Assembly (NCBI GenBank): GCA_009801085.1
Contig: VNWV01000040.1
Span: 1-64,000, forward strand
Length of the DNA: 64,000 nucleotides
Direction of reading: 5' to 3'
Source of the DNA: Lasiodiplodia sp. COLG20
Taxonomy: Eukaryota > Ascomycota > Dothideomycetes > Botryosphaeriales > Botryosphaeriaceae
Part shown: piece by piece, positions 35,036-45,797 of the stretch
Layout: every line of letters begins with the position of its first letter
Position numbering within the stretch: position 1 is the stretch's first letter
Position numbers and translations under genes: made by a program
The notes under the pieces: generated by a model
The model's input: only the letters and a program-made list of their open reading frames with translations
What the model was told of the DNA's origin: nothing
Database searches by the model: none

Positions 35036-35616
35036 TGGGAATCATCCCACATCTCTTGGAGATATGCCTCCTGAAACTCGTGTCAGAAGTATTGACACGA
35101 TGCTACATTTTTTCTTCGTTTTCGGGCAGTTGAAGTCAACCTCCGGACGCAGATGTTAAGTTCACAAACTGCACAGATACGTTCGGAAAATGGGTTCGAA
35201 TGTCTACGCAAGCCTGATGCTATTTCTAGAAAAATTTTGGGAAGGCTGGATTCTTTCAATACCGCTGTCGATAGAAACAAAGGCGGCTAGAAGGCAGAGT
35301 ACCTAGAACGCGCAAGCAATAAATCAATTCGGTTGTCCGCATTGATCGCCTACTTCCCTTCGAATCATGCGTCCCGTGCAGAACGGTTGGTCAATGCCAC
35401 AGAAATAGGCTCGCTGGGTAGGGCTGAGGTTTCGGGGAGCGGCGGGAAGCGTGCGTGACCCCGCGTTGCTTATCGCGAAACGCCGGCGGCGTCTGCGGGG
35501 CAGCACTGATCTCTCGCGACTACATCATCAGCACTCTAATTCGTCCCACCCGCTGCTTGCTCCCTCCTCACCCCGCCCCCTCCACTCCAGCACTCTGTTC
35601 ACGACTTGAGCGCAGG
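35036..35616. other. Intergenic, promoter of the dioxygenase gene
   Basis: About 580 bases; no gene seen. Pyrimidine-rich sequence (CTCCCTCCTCACC) just before 35617 looks like a fungal leader. Confidence 0.4.
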
Positions 35617-36657
35617 ATGGCAGTCACCGACAATCTCGGCCTGTCGCCCGAACAGGTGCAATTCTTCGAGGAAAATGGATACCTCTTGATCCCGGACGCG
35701 CTGTCGCAAGAGACGGTCGCGGACCTCCTGGCCGAGTCGCACAAGATGCTCAAGGAGTTTCCCATCGAATCGCACCCAATGACCAAGTTCTCGACCGGCC
35801 AGGGCGAAAAAGAGCACGTTGGCGACGACTACTTCCTCGAGAGCGGCGACAAGATCCGTTTCTTCTTCGAAGAAGGTAACCTCTCCAGCCACATACTCCC
35901 ACAGCTCCCCCCGCAGCTAACATCTCCCCTCCCTCCCCACTCCACAGACGCCTTCGACGCCTCAGGCAACCTCACAAAGCCCAAAGACCGCGCCATCAAC
36001 AAGATCGGGCACTACCTGCACCAACTCTCGCCGCCTTTCCGCTCCATGTCGCTGTCGGCGCGCAACGCGGCCATCGCGCGCTCGCTGGGGTTCCGCGACC
36101 CGCGCGTGCTGCAGAGCATGGTCATCTGCAAGCAGCCCGAGATCGGCGGCGCGGTGCCGCCGCACCAGGACTCGCCGTTCCTCTACACGGACCCGCCGTC
36201 GGCCGTCGGCTTCTGGTACGCGCTCGAGGACTGCACCGCCAGCAACGGCTGCCTCAGCTTCGCGCCCGGCTCGCACCGCACCAGCCCCGTGCGCCAGCGC
36301 TTCGTGCGCCTGAAGGAGGCGGGGAAGAGCGAGGCTGGCGGTACGGGCTTCGTCGAGAATGCGGGCGCGGCGTTTCCGCCGAAGATACGCGAATTGAGGG
36401 AGAAGAAGGGTGGTGCCGAGGGGCTGGGTCCCGACACGGGGATTGAGAGTGAGGTGGAGTACACAATGGGCGAGGTCAAGGCGGGCACGCTGGTGCTGAT
36501 ACATGGGAATGTGCTGCATAAGAGCGAGAAGAACTTGAGCGAGAAGAGCAGGTTCATCTACACGTTTCATTGCATCGAGGGCGAGAACGAGTACGACCGG
36601 CTCAATTGGCTGCAGCCGCCGGCAGAAGGCTTCTCCAAGCTGCCGGTAAACGCATGA
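35617..36657 (+). CDS. PhyH-type Fe(II)/2-oxoglutarate dioxygenase
   Basis: Two exons (35617-35875 and 35948-36657) give 322 residues, the usual length of phytanoyl-CoA dioxygenase-like proteins (PHYHD1 group). The start has the family pattern QVQFFEENGYLLIPDAL. The metal-binding HxD is PHQDSPF, and the third histidine is in LVLIHGNVLHKSEKN. The arginine that holds 2-oxoglutarate is probably in SRFIYTFH. The intron is 72 bp, a multiple of three without stop codons, so reading through it stays in frame. It was removed because it begins GTAACC, ends CCCCACTCCACAG and would insert a Pro/Leu-rich loop after FFFEE. Substrate is unknown; it may hydroxylate a fatty acyl chain or a metabolite. Confidence 0.82.
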   Translation: MAVTDNLGLSPEQVQFFEENGYLLIPDALSQETVADLLAESHKMLKEFPIESHPMTKFSTGQGEKEHVGDDYFLESGDKIRFFFEEGNLSSHILPQLPPQLTSPLPPHSTDAFDASGNLTKPKDRAINKIGHYLHQLSPPFRSMSLSARNAAIARSLGFRDPRVLQSMVICKQPEIGGAVPPHQDSPFLYTDPPSAVGFWYALEDCTASNGCLSFAPGSHRTSPVRQRFVRLKEAGKSEAGGTGFVENAGAAFPPKIRELREKKGGAEGLGPDTGIESEVEYTMGEVKAGTLVLIHGNVLHKSEKNLSEKSRFIYTFHCIEGENEYDRLNWLQPPAEGFSKLPVNA

Positions 36658-38254
36658 GCATGCATAATGGCGGAGCATGCCGCATGGAGAGAGCTGCAAG
36701 GGCGACTGCTCACGCGAGCGGCAACGACGGGGGATGGGTAGACATGCTGCCGCGACACGCGACACAAAAAACTTTCCATTCATAGGTGTTTACAAAAAGC
36801 TCTCTCAATCGCGCCGACTTCGCTTACTTTCTCTCAATGCCGGCCATCCGGACTTGGAGTAGCACCACCGATCTCCGAAGGCCGAGGTTGCCCTGCGTCC
36901 CGAGTTCCTGACTAAAATTTCACTTCTCTTTACTGACCTCATAGCGACTGCCTCATGATCGCCAGATTGATGGATGCATTCGTTTATCCGCGCCGAGGTA
37001 CTTGACACATTTTGCCGGCTCCTGCCGCCATCGTCGATGTTCGGTATCATCCGGTGTTCTTTTAGCTACATTCGCCGTGAGTTACTTTCCAAGATCTAGC
37101 CACAAAAGGAAATTCTCGGCCCTACAGTGGGACAACTTGTACTACGTACAGGCAGGTACCGCAGCGGATGAACGTGGATGTGAAGTGAATCAAGCTAAAC
37201 AATTCTGGCTGTCGGATCCATGGTCCAAAGAGGAACGGTCACCTGGAGTTGCACGAGAACCATCTTTGCCAGAGCCTTGGCTACGCATTTCGCATCTCAA
37301 ACAGGGTTACGCCTCTTTTTCCCGAAATATCCAGCTCAAACATCCATCTGTTGAGCTTTAGAATGATTTACACGGAACCTGCTCCGAAACCCTTCGGCTC
37401 CAGCTCGTTCCATCGCGCACTCGGTTCCCTCCACGCATTCGGACGCATTCGGGTTCTGAACGAGATTCGATGCGCATCTCGGCTATCGTGAAGCCACCAA
37501 TCCCAACGCAACGGTTAGTACAGCCTTCCTGCACGAGCGCCGCTGCGAAATGCAGAAGTGCGTTTCAAACAGACAATACGATGCTTCCCAGCTGCAGCCG
37601 TCGCCAACGGCAAACCCCGCTTGAGCGGTTTTTGCGCTGCTCAAACGCCTCTTCCGAGGCGGGGCTGGAGGATAAGATTAGATGCTCGGAGATCAACTGA
37701 CTTGTGACGCGTTCGTGCGCCTTGACTCGGACTTTAGCAGGCCTTGCGACATGATTGGCAGAATTGCAGTGGCACTCTCGTCCGGGACCGACATCGCACG
37801 GAGCCGGACTCGCCGAGCAAGGTGAAAAATCTAATCTGATCAGATGCCATCCCTTCCCCATGAGGAAGTTACGGCGTGATGGACCCGACCCTGCGGTAAC
37901 GACCATGTTCGAATCAGCTGCGGGCGTTCAGCCAAGCAATTTGTCCTGCATACGGGCCCCCCGAATGCGTGAATTTGCGGGCAGGATGCGCCGTGGGCCA
38001 TTTTTCCTGCCTGTTTTCCCTCCGCAGGGTCGGCTCCACATTATTTGCATGCTCGTCGCGGTGCGGGCACGCCCCATTATTTGTCGCGATTCAATCCTGC
38101 GGGAATGCAGTCCTGCCCTGTGGCCCCCGTACATATAGATCTGCCGCCCTGCTGCTAGCCGGGCCTCCTGTTGGCTTTGCTTGGCGTCAATCATCGTCCC
38201 TGTCATCCTCAGGTACAACGCTTGGTATCTTCAACTCTCCCAAGGTTGTCCGTC
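36658..38254. other. Long intergenic region before the iron transporter
   Basis: About 1.6 kb with no supported gene. An AATCTGATCAGATG motif near 37836 resembles half of the ATCWGATAA GATA site used by fungal iron regulators, but is not a full match. Confidence 0.4.
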
Positions 38255-40410
38255 ATGGCGGACGATATTCACGCTTCGCCTCCGCGATACGACCATGTTC
38301 GCAACAACAGCAGCAAAGCGCAGTTCGAACTCCGCACGCAACCAAGCTCAACTTTCGATGAACACACCAAAGCAGGATCCTCCATCCTCTGGGCCGACAA
38401 CGATGGGGACAATCGCGAGCATACCCAGGACGGTGTCAAGGAGGTGGAAGCCATCACGCAGACGTGGTCGAGGCGGTCGCTGGTGATATCTTACCTTTTG
38501 TAAGAACACCTAGAAAACAGGGCCGTTGAGGAAATTTGCTGATTGGGAGTAAAATAGGATTCTCATGGTCTTCTTCGTGGATTCCTTAGAGCAGCAAATC
38601 TCCAACAACTTGCTGCCGTACGTCTACAGCAATTTCTCTGCGCACTCGCTCGTCACGACGGCCTCCATCGTCTCTTCGGTCGTCGGCGCTGTTGTCAAGC
38701 TGCCCATCGCGAAGATGATCGATATTTGGGGGCGGCCCCAGGGCTACGTCGTCATGATCGGAGTCGCGACTATTGGTACGTACCTCCTAAACACCAGCCA
38801 ATCGTCTCCCATGCGACTAACGCGGTTCCTGCAGGCCTCATCCTCCTCGCCGCCTGCAAGAACGTCGAGACGTACGCCGCGGCGCAGGTCTTCTACTGGG
38901 TCGGCTTCAACGGCATCGGCTACGTGCTCGACGTCTTCATCGCCGATACCTCCGCCCTGCGCAACCGCGGCCTCATCTTCGCCTTCACCACCACGCCGTA
39001 CATCGCCACCACCTTTGCGGGGCCGTCGGCCGCGCAGTCCTTCCTCGACCGCGGCGGCGTTGAGGGCTGGCGCTGGGGCTACGGCGTTTTCGCCATCGTC
39101 GTGCCCTGCGTCACGACACCCGTCGCTCTGATCTTCTTGATTAACAGAAAGAAGGCAGTCGATGAGGGGAAAATCGAGGGGAAGAGTTGGTGGCAGGATG
39201 ATGAGCGGGGGTTCTGGGATAGCGTGAAGTATTATTTTGTGGAGTTTGATGGTGAGTTTTGGTCCTTTTCTTTTGCATCCTTTCTGGCTGCTTTGCGCAG
39301 CGGGGACGACGGTGATGGCTGACTTTACATCGCAGTCATTGGCATGGTACTCATTTGCGCGGGCTTCGCGCTGCTGCTCCTGCCGCTTTCGCTGGCAACG
39401 TACCAGACGGACAAGTGGCGCTCCGCATCCATCATCTGCATGATCGTCTTCGGCGGGCTGTCGCTCATCGGCTTCTACGTCTGGGAGAAGTGGTGGGCGC
39501 CGGTGCGGTTCATGCCCTTCCACCTGCTGACGGACAAGACGGTGCTGGGCGCGTGCACCGCCGCGAGCATCTCCTTCGTCGCGTACTAGTGAGTTACCTC
39601 GTATCTTTTTTGATTTGAGTGGGGGCGCTGATCGGAGGATCTACCACCTATAGCTGCTGGGACTATTACTTCACGTCCTACCTCCAAGTCGTCCACAAGC
39701 TCGACATCTCCATGGCCGGCTACGTCGGCAACATCTTCAACATCGGCTCCTGCTTCTGGGCCGTCTTCGTCGGACTGTGAGTTTTTTTCCCCCCTCCCCC
39801 ACCCCCACCCTCTCTGACTTGGACCACCAGTGCCATCCGCCAAACCAACCGCTTCAAATGGTGCGCCCTCATCGCCATCCCGTGGATGATCCTGGGCACG
39901 GGCCTGATGTGCTACTTCCGCAACGGCGAGTTCTCCATCGGCTACATCGTCATGTGCCAGATCTTCATCGCCTTCGCGGGCGGCACCGCCGTCATCTGCG
40001 AGGAGATGGCCGTCATGTCGGCCGTCGCGCACGCCTCCAACACCGAAACCGGCGGCGACGGCGTCGCCGTCGTGCTCGCCCTGCTCTCGCTCTTCTCGGG
40101 CATCGGCTCCGCCATCGGCCTCGGCGTCAGCGGCGCCATCTGGACCAACGTCTTTCCGGTCAAGTTGGCGGAGTATCTGCCCGAGGACCGGAAGGGCGAT
40201 GTCGCGGGTTTGGTCGGGAGTTTGGTGTTGCAGCTTGCGGAGCCGGTGGGGAGCGAGGCGAGGATTGCCATTGAGAAGGCGTATGTTGTTGCGCAGCAGC
40301 GCATGTGCATTGCGGCGACGGTCATTCTCGTTTTGGCTTTCCCGTGTGTGGTCGTGTGGAAGAACTTTAACCTCAAGGATGTCAGGCAGGCGAGGGGCAC
40401 GATTGCTTAA
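38255..40410 (+). CDS. Siderophore-iron MFS transporter (Sit1/MirB-like)
   Basis: Six exons (38255-38499, 38558-38775, 38835-39251, 39336-39588, 39654-39776, 39831-40410) close in frame to 611 residues with about 14 hydrophobic helices. The N-terminus is hydrophilic, then VFFVDSLEQQISNNLLPYVYSNF, the first helix pattern of siderophore carriers. KMIDIWGRPQGYVVM is the loop 2-3 MFS motif, and VFYWVGFNGIGYVLDVFIAD is characteristic of the ARN/SIT group. The C-terminal part has YLPEDRKGD and AYVVAQQRMCIAA, again typical. It probably takes up ferric siderophores with protons at the plasma membrane. Introns are 54-84 bp. Confidence 0.88.
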
Positions 40411-42540
40411 TTCGTGGAAGAGCGGGTAATCTGCAAGAGAGTGGGGATGCTCGGCCCCTCCCAGCGCTGGTGATCGGGGGTAGGACGGGAGAGACGGAGG
40501 CCGGGGAAGACTCGTGTGTGTGTCTCTGATTCAGTGTTCCGAGCTCTCTCTCTCCCTTTCTCCCGATTCGTCCTGTGAGTGAGAGGGCGTAATGACCGTA
40601 ACGAATTTCTCTTTTGCTTGTACGTAAATACGCACGAAGAAATATACCCATGTCGCGTTTTTTGGTTCTTCTTTCAAGCCACAGTGGGTTTTCTGAAGAT
40701 TAGTGCCCGTGACGCATGTGAAAATCCCTCTACATGTGTAGCAGGGTCGACAATTCGAATAGGCACATATGTGGGGCTTTGAGATTGTACAGAGACGCCC
40801 AGGCTGTAGTCCTCAACTACGGACGTAAAGTCGCATGCCAATACCTCTGACGAGACAAGTTTGGGAGAGGGCCTTGTTCGCGTGCGGTCAGAGTAGCAAC
40901 TGGCAAACCCACTATGCAGCAGCCTCACTCGTCATTGGCGCGATCATATTAAACCCTTTTTTTTTCCCCTCTCGTTCTTCTACTCATTAGCCGCGATGAC
41001 CGGCGCCGCACGACGGGCTGAGCTAGGCCAGGCTCATCGATGTCCGGGGCCCCCAACCACACTGTCGGGTCGCAGCAAATCTGCCGGTTAGCTGGCGTGC
41101 GGATTTTCTTTCTTTTTCTCGGCCTCACCCTCCGATGCACGCAAGGAGATTTCCCGACCGGAAGGATGAGACGGAAGACACCATGCACATGGGACAAGAG
41201 CTCCGTAGAGACTTTTTTGGGCTGAGAGATAGCAAGGGTGCTTCGGAACTCATGGCTGCGATTGGCAGCTAGCGCCGTACCTTGCAGCAACGCTCGCCCG
41301 ACGTTGGTGGGCTTTTTTGTGGCTTGCGGGCAGGATTGCTTGGGGCCGCTGCAACGCTTATGCACACTGCCGGCCCGAGATGATTCTCGATCGGCCGGGG
41401 TACATACGTACGTGCGAAAGGACGGGTGGGGGCGGCGGACGGGACGTACCGTTTGCTATGTAGGAGGATGCTGGGGATGTTGGGCGATGCCGGCGCGGTG
41501 CAGGGCGGCGCAGCGCAGCGCGGGGCTGGACTGGGCTCGGTTTGCGTTGACCGGTGTTCTCGGTGTTCTCCGGCTGTCTCCTGCAATGCGGTGCGGCACG
41601 CAGCTGGGATAGACCTCGGGAGAGCGGGGATGCTTGGTGATGAGCGGTGCAGGTGTGAGGTGAGGCATGTGGGAGTGAGGCGAAGGGAGGTATTTTGTGG
41701 TTCTGCTTGCTGGGGAAAGAGACGTTTGAGAGTGTGCTTGGGGATCGGTGGTTGTATGGACGTATCGTTTAGTGGTGTTTATCCTGTTTGCTCCGCGACA
41801 GGTTCGTTGCTTTGAGATGCGGAAGTTGTGAGTCCGTGAGGGCCTGCATGTACGGCTTGGTCTGTGCGGGTTGCTGGTGTAGGCAGCGGGGTTACACGAG
41901 CAGCGTAAAGATACCTTGCGAGTGACTGAGTTTCGAAAACTTCATTCCCAAGCTTCGTGATGTTTCAGAGAATGCAGCTTGCCTCTGAAGACCGAGAGCA
42001 ACGCGTAAGTCCGAGCGGGGTTGGTGTGGTTCCAAAATAGTATTAGTCGTTGTTTTGAGTCCGTGCGTTTTACGTAAGCTAGCGCGTGCCATTTCCAACC
42101 TCGCCCCGTGGTCGCGCGCTCTCCCCTACGACTCATCCACCTCATCCATCGCGTCGCACCCCCATCGTCATCAACTCGACCTCGCCGCATCGGCTGCACC
42201 TGTCACCCGTCTCCCTGTCGCCATCCCAGGCTCCCTTGCACCTCGCACTCATCGACTCCGCCGCTGGCGGCTGCGCTCGTCGGTCGCGCTGTGTTCCCAG
42301 CCACACCGCGTTTCCACCAACCTACCACCACCACCTCCCCATCGCCATCCACCCTTCCGTCTGTCCCCCATCCCCGTTTTTTGATTCTGTCAGCGTTCCT
42401 TGATGAGTTTCGAGATGGATGGACAAGTGGTTTCGCGGATTGCGATGCCGGGCGAGTTTGGGTGATGCGACCGTGTCGGACGCGTCGCCTTCAACTCATC
42501 TCCGCCACTCGCATCCGTGGCTCCACTAACGCCCCCGAAC
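40411..42540. other. Long intergenic region
   Basis: About 2.1 kb. Several GC-rich open frames overlap on both strands (for example 41238-41815), none with a recognisable product. From about 42080 to 42400 it becomes C/T-rich with CACC and CCATC strings, like a fungal 5' leader or promoter, and it leads into the repeat array. Confidence 0.45.
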
Positions 42541-43075
42541 AACTACCGGTAGAAACCGCAGTAGCACGGTTCCACGCGTCTGTCTTCAAACTACCCCCAA
42601 AGCCTCTTTGCAGTGGTCCGGTTCTCCATCGCGAGGACTACCCTCAAACGCTTTGCAGCGGTCGGTCGCGGACAGGCGCCGGGGCTTACTCTCGTCTGTC
42701 TTCAAACTACCCCTCGAGGCCTCTTTGCAGTGGTCCGGTTCTCCATCGTAAGGACTACCCTCAAAATGCTTTGCGGCGGTCGGTCGCGGATAGGCGCTGG
42801 GGCTTGCTCTCAGAGCACTTTAGCGGTCCGGTTTGCTCATCAACGCTCCGAACTACCCTTGGATCGTCTGCAACGGTCGCGTTCTCAGGCGCTGAGTTGC
42901 GATCTGCCCCCGGCTGGGTCTTGCAGCAGGTCAGTTCTCCAATGCGAGGACTCCTCTCAAGGCTTCCGTGGCGGCCGGATCCAATTGGCGTGGGGAACTA
43001 TCCTCAGATGATCCACAGCGGTGAGGTTCTTGTTGGTGTGGTGAACTACCCTTGAGTGTTCTATCGGTTTGTTGT
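42541..43075. repeat. Degenerate 48-bp-period repeat array
   Basis: The word (G)AACTACCC or GACTACCC starts units at about 42541, 42589, 42637, 42705, 42754, 42851, 42950, 42996 and 43044. Spacings are 48, 48, 68, 49, 97, 99, 46 and 48, so the base period is about 48-49 bp, with one 20-base insertion and two missed starts. A typical unit continues CCTCTTTGCAGTGGTCCGG then TTCTCCATCGCGAGG. Two pairs of units form a clean 116-bp tandem duplication (42577-42692 and 42693-42810). A period divisible by three keeps a plus-strand frame open from 42108 to 43055. Confidence 0.75.
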
Positions 43076-43257
43076 AGGCGTAGATGCCTATTTATGCAGC
43101 TGGGTGTCCTTTTTCATTATGTAGCGCACTAGGTCAATATCGCCTTGGTAGAGTAATGGAGGCTTGGGTCTCCATCGCTTCTGCTCGGGCAATTTGTCTT
43201 AGTCCTGAAATACAAATCGATTCCAGAGCAATCACTTGCTGACTTCTACAATGTGCA

Positions 43258-45339
43258 ATGTGTAGTGTCCCGCTCGTTTTCATGATGGAAAGTGAACGGT
43301 TTGACCTCCTGGACTACGTCAATGAGCAAGTCCTAGCAGAATGGGTGGATGCCGACACGTGTGAGACTCGCACTCTCGGATCCCTCTCGACTATCAACAA
43401 ACAAGATGCCGGACTATCCTTCAGAGTTGGACTTGATGCTTCCTTGGAACAAGCATTCATGCGATTCTCGATGAACGTATCAGTGCGGGTATCCGGACGG
43501 CCGCGCCGAAGGCAGCTCCTCCTCGTCCTCCCGCTCCACGTCCTCTCCTACAAAACGTCCGCCCTCGAATATGACATCCTCCGGACCTCAGACATCGGCG
43601 AGTCTGCTGCGGCAGTGCACGACGCCGGCTTCTCCGACTCCGGCTTCGTCCTCCGCGCCCAATTCAGCCTCCAGGAACCCGGTTACGTGCTGATGCCGAA
43701 GTCGAACGCCAAAGCCCTGCGGCCCAGCACCTCGACCGCCGCCAGCCACCTCGCCGGCATCAAGTCCCTCTCCCAGGCCCGCAGCTTCACCCTCTACATC
43801 AAGCCGAGCGACTACGCGCAGCAGGGCATCCGCATGATATACGAGTACCTCCGCAACGACACGCTCAAGCAGTATCCGCTGCACTGGGACGCGCTATACG
43901 GCGATCACGGCGCCCAGCCCGTCGACTGGTCGCTGTGCGAGCTTCACGGCGGCGACCGTGGCGGGAAGGGCAAGGCGCCAGAACTCTGCGGCGATGCGGC
44001 GGCCGAAGAAGATGACATCGAGCCTCCGCCTCCGTACGTGTCGGAAGTGCGAGATAACTACGACGACGAGGAAGAAGCAGAAGAAGAAGCAGCAGCAGCA
44101 GCGCCGCGGACGCCCAGTCCCCCACCCTTCGCTTTGCAGGCGCCTTCGCCGTTTGCTTTCCCGCCGTCGCCGGCGCTGGTCCCGCCGTTCCTCCTGTCAC
44201 CGACGCAGTGCAGCGGCAGCTCGCAGGGAGCATCGCCGGAGGTGCTTGTCGAACGCAGCGTCACACATTACGATTCATCCTCTTCGGCGTACTCGTCGCC
44301 GCGCGAGGTGCTGTCGGCGGCTGCCGCGGACCAGCTATCACAGTATGCCGGCTCCGACGTGTTCACCATCCCCGCGACGCCGGACTGCTTGCCGGAGATC
44401 CGCGTCCTGCTCGAGGCGCAGGCGGCGGCGCGGGAGAGGGAGAGGGAGAGGGAGAGGGAGAGGGTCCAGGCAGCAGCAGCAGAGGAGCTCGGCCGCAAGC
44501 GCCGCGCCACGTCCTCGCCACCGGCCGCGTCGTCGCCGAATGCTGGTGGAAAGGTGCGGCCGGAGACGAAGCGCGTGCATGCGGCGGCTGATGATGATGA
44601 AGACGAAGAAAACCACGACGACGTGCAGGGAGGCGGCGGCGGCGTCGATTTCCTTGCTACAGCCGCCTCGGCCCTGCTGTCTCTCCACAATGCCCCGACG
44701 CCGCCGCCGTTGTTCCCGCCGACTGCGTCCTTCCCGTCTTTCTCGGCGGCAGCGCCCTACGCCGCGCTGCAGTCGAAACTCTTCCCCCAACTACTCGACA
44801 CCGACACCTCCCTTTTCCATCTGGAACCGGAACCAGCACCAGCACCGCCCTCATCCCGGCCCCCACCCACCACCAACCAAATCGTCCTCCCGCCCAAACC
44901 TTCATGTTCCTCCTCAACCCCCTCAAACAACCCCCTCACCTCCACCCTCTCCACCTTCCTCGCCCACGCCCTCGCCCTCAACCCGCGACTCTACTCGCAC
45001 CCGCGCCTCTCCCGCCCTCTCCTCGCCGCCGGCGCCGCCGCGCGCAACCGCGATGCTGCAGCGTTCGCGCGGCTGCGCGCGCGCATCGCGGCGGAGGTGT
45101 TGTGGGATGCGGAAGGCACGATGGACGATGAGAAGAGGGGCGAGGAGGGCGAGTGGTACGTTGCGGACATGGAGGCGCTGGTGGGGTGGATGCTGGAGGT
45201 GGATGCGGAGGCGGATGTAAGGGTGTGGGAGGAGCTGGTGGGGATGGGGAGGGCGGCGAGGGGGGGAGATGCGGAGGGGTATAGGTGGAGGAAGGGACAG
45301 GTGCTGGGGGCGGTTTGTGTGGGGTTTGGGGAGGTGTGA
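43258..45339 (+). CDS. Large intronless protein of unknown function with low-complexity middle
   Basis: A single 693-residue frame. The N-terminal third is globular, with MESERFDLLDYVNEQVLAEW near the start and LLLVLPLHVLSYKTSALEYD later. The middle is acidic and Pro/Ala/Ser-rich (PPPPYVSEV, then EEEAEEEAAAAA) and holds an (RE)n block coded by GGGAGA repeats at 44431-44465. The C-terminal part is helical (LSTFLAHALALNPRLYSHPRL, then WYVADMEALVGWMLEVDAEADV). The layout suggests a fungal-specific scaffold or regulator, but no domain is recognised. The start could equally be the MM at 43282 or 43285, where the conserved-looking part begins. The 48-bp repeat array sits just upstream. Confidence 0.65.
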   Translation: MCSVPLVFMMESERFDLLDYVNEQVLAEWVDADTCETRTLGSLSTINKQDAGLSFRVGLDASLEQAFMRFSMNVSVRVSGRPRRRQLLLVLPLHVLSYKTSALEYDILRTSDIGESAAAVHDAGFSDSGFVLRAQFSLQEPGYVLMPKSNAKALRPSTSTAASHLAGIKSLSQARSFTLYIKPSDYAQQGIRMIYEYLRNDTLKQYPLHWDALYGDHGAQPVDWSLCELHGGDRGGKGKAPELCGDAAAEEDDIEPPPPYVSEVRDNYDDEEEAEEEAAAAAPRTPSPPPFALQAPSPFAFPPSPALVPPFLLSPTQCSGSSQGASPEVLVERSVTHYDSSSSAYSSPREVLSAAAADQLSQYAGSDVFTIPATPDCLPEIRVLLEAQAAARERERERERERVQAAAAEELGRKRRATSSPPAASSPNAGGKVRPETKRVHAAADDDEDEENHDDVQGGGGGVDFLATAASALLSLHNAPTPPPLFPPTASFPSFSAAAPYAALQSKLFPQLLDTDTSLFHLEPEPAPAPPSSRPPPTTNQIVLPPKPSCSSSTPSNNPLTSTLSTFLAHALALNPRLYSHPRLSRPLLAAGAAARNRDAAAFARLRARIAAEVLWDAEGTMDDEKRGEEGEWYVADMEALVGWMLEVDAEADVRVWEELVGMGRAARGGDAEGYRWRKGQVLGAVCVGFGEV
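44431..44465 (+). repeat. GGGAGA microsatellite inside the gene
   Basis: Five or six GAGAGG units coding for alternating Arg-Glu. Unit number may vary between strains, changing protein length without a frameshift. Confidence 0.8.
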
Positions 45340-45797
45340 TGGATATACCCAAGTAGACGGGATTTGTTATGAATATATACATATTTATTAGTGGTTATGG
45401 AAGACGTTGCTTGTTCGCTATCTTGGTAGCTCTGATGGACTGTTGTTTGGTGGAGCTACTCGTATGTGGCGTTAATCTTGCCAATGCAACTCGTCTATCT
45501 CGCTTGTTATTTCCTCTAACATTTCGAGCGCGCTACACTAGTCCCATCTTCGTTCCTGGCTCGCTGTTGTGCTGACGTGGAGGGCACAACGGTAGGATTG
45601 TCTGGCCAAGGTATATGAGTCAGCAGCCGCGAACGAAGAACAAAAAAATCAAAACGAAATGTCTCATTGACTCTTATCCACAGTTCATCCACGTATCGCT
45701 GCTCGGAACCTCGGTAATATAAATTCCAACAACGCAGTCATCTTCCGGCAATCTTCCTTTTCACCACGTTAAGCATTTATCAGCCTCTACCAACAGA
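45340..45797. other. Intergenic, promoter of the MOSC gene
   Basis: About 460 bases. TATAAA at 45718-45723 lies 75-80 bases before the ATG at 45798. No gene seen. Confidence 0.45.

Noticed and set aside
42108..43055. 315-codon frame over the repeat array as a gene
   Set aside because: Openness follows from the 48-bp period and GC content; no conserved domain, so listed as repeat instead.
43865..45382. Several minus- and plus-strand shadow frames over the unknown gene
   Set aside because: Low-complexity Arg/Pro/Leu translations of the same simple repeats.
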